DNA of 46,148 bases. Origin: JBGPRB01 sp964422155. Lineage in GTDB: Bacteria > Chloroflexota > Dehalococcoidia > Dehalococcoidales > RBG-16-60-22. Positions 39,456-46,148 of this stretch are shown here, one piece after another. The notes beneath the pieces are model-generated. The model saw nothing but the letters and a program-made list of their open reading frames with translations, searched no databases and had not been told where the DNA came from. Each line of letters starts with the position of its first letter. The stretch's first letter is position 1. Position numbers and translations under genes: made by a program. The DNA is taken from assembly GCA_964422155.1 (NCBI GenBank), contig CAYQZZ010000010.1, positions 1-46,148 of the forward strand. The letters run 5' to 3'.

Positions 39456-40370
39456 TTATAGCATCACCTTTTTCGGCTGCCAGATTCCTTTATCGGGAAC
39501 GCGCTGGAGTATGCCCAGGAAACGCCCGTCCCGGGAATAGGCGCGGCAGTATCTCTGATGGGGATTCTCATTAATATTCTGGCTGGCACTCTGTTCCAGA
39601 GCCAGGGGGCTTCCCTTCCTCATGGCTTCCTCGCCAGCGTCATCGACGACAATCGCATTAAAGTCCTGGAGCACGATATCGATGGGATAAAGAAAGTGCT
39701 CCCAATAACCGTGGCGGAAGGCTTCCTCCAGTTGCGATATTGAAATAGCATCCTTGATGTCGAAGATGCCGCACCTGGTGCGTACCAGGCTCTTGAGATA
39801 GGCGCCGCAGCCCAGGGACTGTCCCAGGTCGTGGGCCAGCGAGCGGATATATGTCCCCTTGCTGCATTCTATCTCCACGGTGGCGAAAGGCGGCTGCCAG
39901 TTAATGAGTTCCAGGCGGTTGATTTTTACTGTTCGGCTCTTGCGCTCTACTTCGATGCCGGCCCTCGCCAGTTTATAGAGCGGCTGCCCTTTATGCTTTA
40001 CGGCGCTGTACATCGGCGGAGTCTGGCGGATGGAACCCCGGAACGATTCGAGGGCGGACTCCAGTTTAGCCTGGTCGATACCAGAAGTGTCTCCCTGCTG
40101 GGTAACTCTGCCGCTGCTGTCATAAGTATCGGTGGCTTTACCGAGTTCGATCTGGGCGCGGTATGTTTTGGTGGTATCTACCAGGAATTCGATGATGCGT
40201 GTGCCCCGCCCCAGGCAGACCGGCAGGACTCCGGTAGCGTCCGGGTCCAGTGTTCCCGCGTGTCCCACGCGCCGCTCGCCGCTCAGGCGTTTCACCGCGG
40301 CGACCACCCTGTAAGAGGTCTTGCCCGGGGGTTTATTGATATTCAGTATACCGTCCAAAGCTGAATCCAA
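39456..40370 (-). CDS. truB: tRNA pseudouridine-55 synthase TruB
   Basis: 304 residues. GILNINKPPGKTSYRVVAAV and VGHAGTLDPDATGVLPVCLG contain the catalytic Asp (GTLDPDATG). CSKGTYIRSLAHDLG is a second TruB signature. A PUA-like C-terminus (about 240-300) follows. It isomerises U55 of the tRNA T loop. Last gene of the nusA-infB-rbfA run; 22 bases after the aminotransferase stop. Confidence 0.97.
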   Translation of the reverse strand: MDSALDGILNINKPPGKTSYRVVAAVKRLSGERRVGHAGTLDPDATGVLPVCLGRGTRIIEFLVDTTKTYRAQIELGKATDTYDSSGRVTQQGDTSGIDQAKLESALESFRGSIRQTPPMYSAVKHKGQPLYKLARAGIEVERKSRTVKINRLELINWQPPFATVEIECSKGTYIRSLAHDLGQSLGCGAYLKSLVRTRCGIFDIKDAISISQLEEAFRHGYWEHFLYPIDIVLQDFNAIVVDDAGEEAMRKGSPLALEQSASQNINENPHQRYCRAYSRDGRFLGILQRVPDKGIWQPKKVML

Positions 40371-40392
40371 TTGCCTGTCCTCGTGGGTAATT

Positions 40393-41583
40393 TCACCAGG
40401 ACTTTACTTTCTGTATGCGGTCAAGAGCTTCCTTTATCTCGGTTTTCGAAAGAAACAGGGTTGCCCTCATATAACCCCTGCCGTTCTCTCCGAAATAGGA
40501 ACCGGGCATAAGGGCGACGTGCGCCTCGTTTATCAATTTATTCAGCACAAAATCTTCATCGTCATAGCCCTCGGGGACCTTAATCCAGAGATACGGCGTG
40601 GCTTTCGGCATTTCCACACTGAGTCCCAGTTCTTGCAGGCCTCCGGCAAAGATGTCCCTTCTCTCTCTCAATTCTTCCCGGTATTCCTGCATTTCCGCCT
40701 TGACTGCGGGACTTCTCAGCGCTACGACGCCTGCCTTCTGTTTGTACCATTCCACCCCCTGGCTGTATTGACTGGAGAGCTTCAGCCACCGGTTGATGTT
40801 CTCTTCGCTGCTGACAATCCACCCCAGCCCTATTCCTACGAAATTATAGTGCTTGGAGAAAGAAACAATCTCGAACCCCCGGTTCATCATTTCCGGAATC
40901 TGTGTGATTGATACCGGTCTGGTATCATCATCGAATACATAATCCTTATACGCCTTATCGAATATACCGGTGATATCTGTGGCTTTCATCTCTTTGAGTA
41001 ATGACAGGTAAAAATCACGGCCGGCCACGCTGCCGGTCGGGTTGTTGGGGTCGCAGAAATAAAACGCCACGGGCTTTTCTTTTAGACCGGATGCCCCGTT
41101 CTTAAACTTGAATTCGGGCATCCATTTCGTGTCTGCTGTGGTCCTCACCCTTTTGGCGTTGTGATTTGACAGTATGGAAGCCACTTCGTAGACCGGGTAA
41201 ACGGGGTCGGGTATATATATCGTTCCCTGCTCGAAGAGATGCACTATATTGTACAGGACCTCTTTATCCCAGCCGGTGACGGTGATATTTTCCGGTCGTA
41301 GACTGACCGAATATTTCTCGCGGTAATCTTCGATGATGGCTTCTATCAGTTCCGGGATGCCTCTCTCCGGGTGCGCGTCGATGGGGTAGCCCAGTGTCGA
41401 CTTATCGGCGAGCATGAATTTCGACATAGCTTCCTTGATAGTTCTCGGGGCCTCCCTGTCGGGAATCCCGATTCTGGCATTGATGACGGGTATGCCGTCC
41501 CTCCGTTCGACTTCCCTGGAAATCCTGCCCACTTTCCGGAAAGGGTAGTCGGGGATTTGCTCCAGTAAAGGTGAAAATCTCAT
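40393..41583 (-). CDS. PLP aminotransferase, LL-DAP-aminotransferase-like
   Basis: 396 residues, fold-type I. DPNNPTGSVAGRDFY contains the PLP-contacting Asn, and SFSKHYNFVGIGLGW holds the Schiff-base Lys (SxSK). TLGYPIDAHPERGIPELIEA is the substrate-binding start. It resembles DapL/aspartate aminotransferase enzymes. Since the window has dapA, dapB and asd but no dapD/dapE, an LL-diaminopimelate aminotransferase role is attractive, but the N-terminal DapL signature is not clear. It is embedded between rbfA and truB. Confidence 0.82.
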   Translation of the reverse strand: MRFSPLLEQIPDYPFRKVGRISREVERRDGIPVINARIGIPDREAPRTIKEAMSKFMLADKSTLGYPIDAHPERGIPELIEAIIEDYREKYSVSLRPENITVTGWDKEVLYNIVHLFEQGTIYIPDPVYPVYEVASILSNHNAKRVRTTADTKWMPEFKFKNGASGLKEKPVAFYFCDPNNPTGSVAGRDFYLSLLKEMKATDITGIFDKAYKDYVFDDDTRPVSITQIPEMMNRGFEIVSFSKHYNFVGIGLGWIVSSEENINRWLKLSSQYSQGVEWYKQKAGVVALRSPAVKAEMQEYREELRERRDIFAGGLQELGLSVEMPKATPYLWIKVPEGYDDEDFVLNKLINEAHVALMPGSYFGENGRGYMRATLFLSKTEIKEALDRIQKVKSW

Positions 41584-41624
41584 GCGTTTATGCCCCCCTG
41601 AAAAATCGTGTTGCGCAGGCTGGT

Positions 41625-41978
41625 TTAAGGATTATCCTGCTGCGTTACTTCATCGATAAGGCGCAATATGCGGTCGCCACGCTCGATGGAGTTATCCCAG
41701 TGAAAGCTTAGCTCGGGGGTGCGTCGCAGTCTTGCGTTCTTGGCCAGCTCCGTGCGCAGGAAGCCTGAAGCTGAATTCAATATTCCCAGTATCTTCTGTT
41801 CTTCTTGCTGTCCGCCCATACAGCTGACAAACACCTTGGCATATTTAAGGTCCGGCGAGGTATCGACTTCCGTTACCACGATGAATTCGTCCAGTCTCGG
41901 GTCTCTTAGCTCCTGCTGAATAAGCTCGCTGATTTCACGCCTGATGAGCGTATTGACGCGTTCGATGTGATATGCCAT
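41625..41978 (-). CDS. rbfA: Ribosome-binding factor A
   Basis: 117 residues. RVNTLIRREISELIQQELRD, VTEVDTSPDLKYAKVFVSC and LRRTPELSFHWDNSIERGDR are family signatures (KH-fold). It assists 16S 5'-end maturation of the 30S subunit. 24 bp after the infB stop. Confidence 0.96.
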   Translation of the reverse strand: MAYHIERVNTLIRREISELIQQELRDPRLDEFIVVTEVDTSPDLKYAKVFVSCMGGQQEEQKILGILNSASGFLRTELAKNARLRRTPELSFHWDNSIERGDRILRLIDEVTQQDNP

Positions 41979-42002
41979 GACCTGAGGTCCGGATGCCGGT
42001 TG

Positions 42003-43850
42003 TTATCCGGATTTCTCCATTCTATAAAATTCCAGTATATCACCGACCTGGAAATCGTTGAAGTCTTTTACGCCCACGCCGCACTCGTAGCCCGATGCCA
42101 CCTCTTTGACATCATCCTTGAATCGCTTGAGACTGCTTACCGTGGAGTCGGTTAGCACCTCTTTACCTCTCCTTACCCTGACGGACGCGTTGCGGGATAT
42201 CTTGCCGTCGGTGACATATACGCCGGCTGCTTTTGCCCCCTTGCCGGCCGGGAAAACCGCCCTTGTTTCGGCACGTCCGTCAATCACCTCGACGTAAGTA
42301 GGTTCCAGCATTCCCTTCAACGCTTTGGCCACGTCATCGGTCAACGTGTAAATGATATCGTAGTACCGGATGTCCACGCGTGTGGTGGAGGCTAGTCGAC
42401 GCGTTCCTTCCCCCGCGCTGACGTTAAAGCCGATGATAAGCCCGTTTGAAGCCGCCGCCAGCATGACGTCGCTCTCGGTGACATTCCCGGTGGCGCTGTG
42501 GATAATCCTGACTTTAACTTCATCTGTCCCCAGCTGCTCCAGCGAAGTCCTTATCGGTTCGATGCTGCCCTGGACATCTGTCTTGAGAATGACATTGAGT
42601 TCTTTCACTTTGCCCGAGCTTATCTGGTCGTAAAGGTTATCGAGGTTGACCGATTTCGCCGCCTGGGCAGACTCTTTCTCCATTTCGGCCCTTTTCCTGG
42701 CAAGCAGGGCCTGAGCGTGGCGTTCGTCGACTACGGCTGTCAAAGTGTCCCCCACTTGAGGTACGTTGTTCAAACCCAGGACTTCGATTGGGGTAGACGG
42801 GTCGGCTTTCTTTATCCGCTTACCCGTATCGTTGAACATGGCTCTTACCCTGCCCCAGGTGGTGCCGACGACCACCGTATCCCCCTCTTTCAACGTCCCC
42901 GTTTGTATCAGTATTGATGCCAGCGGACCCCGGGTCTTGTCCTTCTTGGCTTCGATAACCACTCCGGCGGCAGGTCGGTTGGGGTTTGCCTTCAATTCTT
43001 CCATTTCGGCGACCAGCAGTACGCTTTCCAGCAGTGCCTTGATGCCGGTTTTCTCCTTGGCTGAAATCTCGACGCATACGGTATGCCCTCCCCACTCCTC
43101 GATGACCAGTCCGGCCTCGGCCAACTGCTGTTTTACCAGGTTCGAGTTGGCATTATCCTTATCGATTTTATTTATAGCCACGACGATAGGTACTTCGGCG
43201 GCCCGGGCGTGGTTTATCGCTTCGAGAGTTTGTGGCATGACGCCATCGTCGGCAGCTATCACCAGAATGGTGACGTCCGTTATGTTGGCTCCGTGGGCCC
43301 GCATGGCGGTAAAGGCTTCATGGCCGGGAGTATCCAGGAACGTAATTTTCTGTCCGTCTATCGTTGCCTGGTAGGCGCCGATATGCTGGGTAATACCTCC
43401 GGCTTCCTGGTCTACCACGTTGGTCTGCCTGATGGCGTCGAGTAGTTTGGTCTTGCCGTGGTCGACATGCCCCATAACCGTCACTACCGGGGGACGCGGT
43501 TGTAGGTTCTCGGCTTCTTTCCCGTACCGGCGTTTTTGTTTCTTGCTCTCCTCGACGGCGGTGGCCAGCATCTGTTCCTTTAACGGCGTCAGGTGCGGTT
43601 TGAAGCCGAAGCTGGACACAATGGAGGCAGCGGTCTCATAGTCTATTATCTGGTTGATGTTGGCCATGATGCCGTTGCGCATCAATTGCTTGATGATATT
43701 AATGGAGTCGACGTGCAAAATATCGGCCAGCTGCCGTAAGCCTATGGAACGTGGAATATCGATTACGGGCGTTTTGGCCTCTGCTGGTTCCTGGCCTGAT
43801 TTTTCCGCCACGGGCTCGATTGTATTTTCCTGTTTGCTGGCCTTAGCCAC
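42003..43850 (-). CDS. infB: Translation initiation factor IF-2, short form
   Basis: 615 residues. A brief N-terminus (about 35 residues of Glu/Lys/Ala) is followed by one IF2-N-like domain (LRQLADILHVDSINIIKQLM), then G1 GHVDHGKT, G2/G3 DTPGHEAF, G4 NKID and SAKEKTGI. The C-terminal domains include the fMet-tRNA-binding region (ending VGVKDFNDFQVGDILEFYRM). It lacks the long N-terminal extension common in proteobacteria. Its start overlaps the ylxR stop by 8 bases. Confidence 0.97.
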   Translation of the reverse strand: MAKASKQENTIEPVAEKSGQEPAEAKTPVIDIPRSIGLRQLADILHVDSINIIKQLMRNGIMANINQIIDYETAASIVSSFGFKPHLTPLKEQMLATAVEESKKQKRRYGKEAENLQPRPPVVTVMGHVDHGKTKLLDAIRQTNVVDQEAGGITQHIGAYQATIDGQKITFLDTPGHEAFTAMRAHGANITDVTILVIAADDGVMPQTLEAINHARAAEVPIVVAINKIDKDNANSNLVKQQLAEAGLVIEEWGGHTVCVEISAKEKTGIKALLESVLLVAEMEELKANPNRPAAGVVIEAKKDKTRGPLASILIQTGTLKEGDTVVVGTTWGRVRAMFNDTGKRIKKADPSTPIEVLGLNNVPQVGDTLTAVVDERHAQALLARKRAEMEKESAQAAKSVNLDNLYDQISSGKVKELNVILKTDVQGSIEPIRTSLEQLGTDEVKVRIIHSATGNVTESDVMLAAASNGLIIGFNVSAGEGTRRLASTTRVDIRYYDIIYTLTDDVAKALKGMLEPTYVEVIDGRAETRAVFPAGKGAKAAGVYVTDGKISRNASVRVRRGKEVLTDSTVSSLKRFKDDVKEVASGYECGVGVKDFNDFQVGDILEFYRMEKSG

Positions 43851-44130
43851 TAATCAACTCCTTCAGCAGGTCTTTTCCGCTTTTTATAAGCTGTTCGAGG
43901 TCGACCTGTCTAAATTTACCACGTAAAGCATGTTCCAGATGTTTGCCTTTTAAGGCTTTTTCCCAGCATGACCGGTCCGGGCATAAATAAGCGCCTCGCC
44001 CCTCCTTTTTCCCGGAGGTATCGATTTCCACATCGCCGCCGGAGGTGCGTACCAGGCGTATCATCTCGCGCTTGGCTCTTATCCGTCGGCAGGCCACGCA
44101 GGTTCGCTGGGGTATTGGCCTGGTCGAAAT
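43843..44130 (-). CDS. YlxR-family RNA-binding protein, start codon uncertain
   Basis: The conserved block PQRTCVACRRIRAKREMIRL and DTSGKKEGRGAYLCPDRSCW identify YlxR, the small protein between NusA and IF2 in most operons. The first NUG codon (GTG 44097) lies inside the TCVACR zinc/structure motif and would delete its first Cys. Upstream in frame are only ATT (44130) and ATA (44115) before the nusA stop, which is seven bases from ATT. So the gene seems to use a non-NUG start. I place it at ATT 44130; ATA 44115 is the alternative. Confidence 0.8.
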   Translation of the reverse strand: MSTRPIPQRTCVACRRIRAKREMIRLVRTSGGDVEIDTSGKKEGRGAYLCPDRSCWEKALKGKHLEHALRGKFRQVDLEQLIKSGKDLLKELISG

Positions 44131-44137
44131 AGGGCGG

Positions 44138-45616
44138 TTACTGAAAATCTTCTTCTTCCTCCACCACGGAGTAATCGCGGCGGCCTTTTCTGGCTTTTAC
44201 GCCGTCTTCGCCGCTATCTCTTGTATAAGCGCCCTTCTTTTTCTTCTTTGATTTGGCTGCCTTATCCGTTTCCTTGATTCGTCTGGGTGCCATAATATCT
44301 TCCGCGAATCGTAGCTGTTTTTTGCCTTTGGCTGCTTGCTGCTCGAGCAGTATTTGCGGCGGTATAAGTATCTCTTCGCCGACCGGTTCGGCTTCAACCT
44401 CTTCCGCCTTCTCCTCTACCTCTTCCGCGACGGGTTCCTCGGTGAGTTCTAGGGGTTCGAGTTCGGCGAGTATCTCTTCGGGTATCTCTTCGGTAACGGG
44501 CGCCTTCGCCGCGGCTTCGATGACTTCTTCTTCTGCCGCCTTTTCCTCGGGAGCCGCCTTGGTTACCTTAATCTTCTCGGATTCGGCTACTGAGGCGCTC
44601 TTGATGTCGATACGCCATCCGGAAAGTTTGGCGGCTAGCCTGGCATTTTGTCCCTCTTTCCCGATAGCCAGGGATAGCTGTTTATCCGGGACGATAACGG
44701 TAGCTACCTGCCCTCCTTTATTCAGTTCCACGCTTACGATGTGGGCCGGACTCAGAGCGTTGGCAATGAAGCTGGCGGGTTCCGGACTCCACATGACGAC
44801 GTCTATTTTTTCGCCGTTCAGCTCGCTGACGATGTTTTGTATCCTGATGCCGCGCAGGCCGACGCAGCAGCCGACCGGGTCGATGCCCTCCTGTTTCGCG
44901 GCTACGGCTATCTTGCTTCTGAAGCCGGCTTCACGGGCTATGGATTTAATCTCGACGGTGCCGTTGTATACCTCCGGCACCTCCAGCTCGAAAAGTCGGC
45001 GCAATAGCTCCGGATGAGACCGTGATACGATTACTTTGGGGCCCTTGCTGGTGCGTGCTACCTGCAAGAGAATAACCTTCAGGCGCTGCCCCACGCGATA
45101 CCGCTCGGTGCGTACCTGCTCTGATGTCGGCAGTACGGCTTCGGTCCTGCCCATCTCGATATATGCCTGTCCGGCTTCAAAGCGCTGGACTACCCCGCTG
45201 ACTACCTCCCCCTCTTTATCGGCATATTCTTCAAAAATGGCGCTGTGTTCTGCTTCGTGAAGGCGCTGCAGTATAACCTGCTTGGCTGTTTGTGCCGCAA
45301 TCCGTCCGGCATTAGCCGGCGTAGCCTCGACCATGACAGCGCCGCCAATCTGGATATCATCTTTGATTTTTTTTGCTTCTTTCAGGGCAATTTCAAAACG
45401 CGGGTCGGCATTTTTCTCAACCACGGTTTTTTCTGCCCAGACTTCGACTTTACCCGTGTTGGGATTAATCTTGACCGCGATGTTCTGGTTGGAGGCAAAG
45501 TTATCCTTCTTATAAGCTGATACCAGGGCCGCTTCAACGGCGGTAAGTACCACGTCTTTCGGCAGGTTCTTCTCCGCCGAAAGCTGTGTTATGGCGAGCA
45601 AAAAATCGCTCTTCAT
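44138..45616 (-). CDS. nusA: Transcription termination/antitermination protein NusA
   Basis: 492 residues. N-terminal NusA domain (ITQLSAEKNLPKDVVLTAVE), S1 domain (GEVVSGVVQRFEAGQAYIEM), then KH1 and KH2 (CVGLRGIRIQNIVSELNGEK; LAIGKEGQNARLAAKLSGWR). A 140-residue acidic tail (EEVIEAAAKAP, EEVEEKAEEVEAEP) ends in a Lys-rich block and EEEEDFQ; this tail is not part of the core fold. The start is preceded by GGAGG at 12 bases, rather long. A terminator lies in its leader. Confidence 0.97.
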   Translation of the reverse strand: MKSDFLLAITQLSAEKNLPKDVVLTAVEAALVSAYKKDNFASNQNIAVKINPNTGKVEVWAEKTVVEKNADPRFEIALKEAKKIKDDIQIGGAVMVEATPANAGRIAAQTAKQVILQRLHEAEHSAIFEEYADKEGEVVSGVVQRFEAGQAYIEMGRTEAVLPTSEQVRTERYRVGQRLKVILLQVARTSKGPKVIVSRSHPELLRRLFELEVPEVYNGTVEIKSIAREAGFRSKIAVAAKQEGIDPVGCCVGLRGIRIQNIVSELNGEKIDVVMWSPEPASFIANALSPAHIVSVELNKGGQVATVIVPDKQLSLAIGKEGQNARLAAKLSGWRIDIKSASVAESEKIKVTKAAPEEKAAEEEVIEAAAKAPVTEEIPEEILAELEPLELTEEPVAEEVEEKAEEVEAEPVGEEILIPPQILLEQQAAKGKKQLRFAEDIMAPRRIKETDKAAKSKKKKKGAYTRDSGEDGVKARKGRRDYSVVEEEEDFQ

Positions 45617-45657
45617 TTCGGATACAGACCTCCGATATACTTTTTACAATAATTAAA

Positions 45658-45680
45658 AAAGTGGGAATCAAACCCACTTT
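45658..45680 (-). terminator. Intrinsic terminator/attenuator in the nusA leader
   Basis: Read on the minus strand: AAAGTGGG, loop TTTGATT, CCCACTTT, then TTTAATTATT (six consecutive T in all). It lies between the promoter at 45712-45740 and the nusA start, so it must be passed to express the operon. Confidence 0.7.
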
Positions 45681-45711
45681 ACATCACAGCTATTCTAATC
45701 CAGGCAGCCTC

Positions 45712-45740
45712 ATTATAACATGGTTTTTCTAAGGATGCAA
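45712..45740 (-). promoter_or_regulatory. Promoter of the nusA-infB operon
   Basis: On the minus strand TTGCAT (45740-45735), 17-bp spacer, TATAAT (45717-45712). Transcription would begin about 45705, giving a ~90-base leader. There is no rimP gene between it and nusA. The 456-bp region 45617-46072 otherwise holds a repeat element and the start region of a plus-strand gene. Confidence 0.72.
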
Positions 45741-45864
45741 TACAATCACCATAATATTTAAAATATTCTCTATATTTATTTTTAGGTAGTGGAAAAAGGA
45801 GAAAAAGAAAATACCAGCCTGAAATAGGTTTTGTTTGGTTTTGGTTGCACCCCCTTGGGAGGTT

Positions 45865-45945
45865 GTCATTGCGAGGGCACGCTAGTGCCCGTGGCAATCT
45901 CAACAAAGCATCATCGGGATTGCTTCGCCTTCGGCTCGCAATGAC
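45865..45945. repeat. REP-like palindromic element, family B
   Basis: Outer arms GTCATTGCGAG/CTCGCAATGAC with inner hairpin GGGCAC-GCTA-GTGCCC and GGATTGCTTCGCC. Relative of 22614-22730. Confidence 0.8.
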
Positions 45946-46072
45946 ACAGCAACTAAATGCAAACAGTACCCTGAAATCAGCGCCTAGAAATCCCTTGTTT
46001 ACTGGGTTATAATAAGAATTGTATACTATTAATCTGAATTCCGGATAAAAAGTGGAAAGGGGGAGTTCCGAA

Positions 46073-46148
46073 ATGAAGCCTATAGATAGAAACGCGGTAA
46101 AAATACGTCGTATGGTATCCAGCGATATTACCCCCACTCTGGGTATCT
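46073..46148 (+). CDS. Partial GNAT-like acetyltransferase, cut by window edge
   Basis: ATG at 46073 follows GGGGGAG at a normal distance. The visible 25 residues read MKPIDRNAVKIRRMVSSDIT then PTLGI. The beta-strand KIRRM followed by SSDI is the usual N-terminus of GNAT acetyltransferases. Only the first strand and helix are visible; the rest lies outside the window. Confidence 0.55.
   Translation, partial: MKPIDRNAVKIRRMVSSDITPTLGI

Noticed and set aside
45679..46137. 152-codon minus-strand frame at the right end
   Set aside because: It translates straight through the family B palindrome and the start of the plus-strand GNAT gene, and has no coherent domain.
1..46148. CRISPR array, rRNA genes, insertion sequences with a transposase
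   Set aside because: I looked for regularly spaced repeats, rRNA signatures and DDE or HUH transposase motifs and saw none.

Overview
The window looks like a bacterial chromosome segment carrying an integrated genomic island. I infer a Chloroflexota (Dehalococcoidia-like) bacterium from gene content only: an actinobacterial-type inositol phosphate synthase with PimA-like and PgsA-like partners, dapA/dapB/asd plus an LL-DAP-aminotransferase-like enzyme, a very short IF2, a full hyp set next to tRNA-Sec, and abundant REP-like palindromes. No rRNA or other taxonomic marker is present, so this is a moderate-confidence inference.

Positions 739-19245 are an ~18.4 kb AT-richer island inserted in the selenocysteine tRNA gene (selC). 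A perfect 69-bp direct repeat of the 3' part of tRNA-Sec bounds it (739-807 and 19177-19245), and a tyrosine recombinase lies just inside the intact tRNA. The left half (7607 down to 658, minus strand) is a compact backbone operon: two proteins of unknown function, a P-loop ATPase, a J-like protein, a zinc-finger-like protein, a tandem paralogue pair, small membrane and coiled-coil proteins and an XRE regulator. It contains an inverted array of 9-bp iterons and a cluster of hairpins that could be an origin. The right half is cargo: a structured leader RNA and a transglutaminase/PKD lipoprotein, a PD-(D/E)XK-like protein, a membrane protein, a zincin, a GHKL ATPase with a small basic partner, an RHH regulator plus DNA methyltransferase, an HNH nuclease and a membrane protein. 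Four cargo promoters share the motif TATCTTGACA, and three of these are copies of one dispersed repeat. The GHKL ATPase/small protein/RHH/methyltransferase group looks like an unnamed defence or modification module.

Left of the island (1-738) lies the tail of a second integrase and a second copy of a ~57-bp sequence found near the integrase end of the main island. This suggests that a second, decayed island sits in tandem beyond the window edge.

Right of the island is ordinary chromosome. 19354-27462 is a minus-strand [NiFe]-hydrogenase maturation operon (hypA, hypB, hypF, two flavin-reductase-like paralogues, hypC, hypD, a Nudix hydrolase, hypE, maturation protease). 27781-33077 is rpsO-pnp-dapB-asd-dapA on the plus strand. 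33228-38073 holds a GNAT protein, purA and a phosphatidylinositol-lipid operon (ino1, PimA-like, PgsA-like). 38231-39301 is an N-formylglutamate-amidohydrolase-like gene. 39456-45616 is nusA-ylxR-infB-rbfA-aminotransferase-truB, preceded by a promoter and an intrinsic terminator in the nusA leader. A partial GNAT gene begins at the right edge.

Several genes appear to lack an ATG/GTG/TTG start (63-329, 23574-24146, 43843-44130), and one island gene (18291) appears to be transcribed leaderless.
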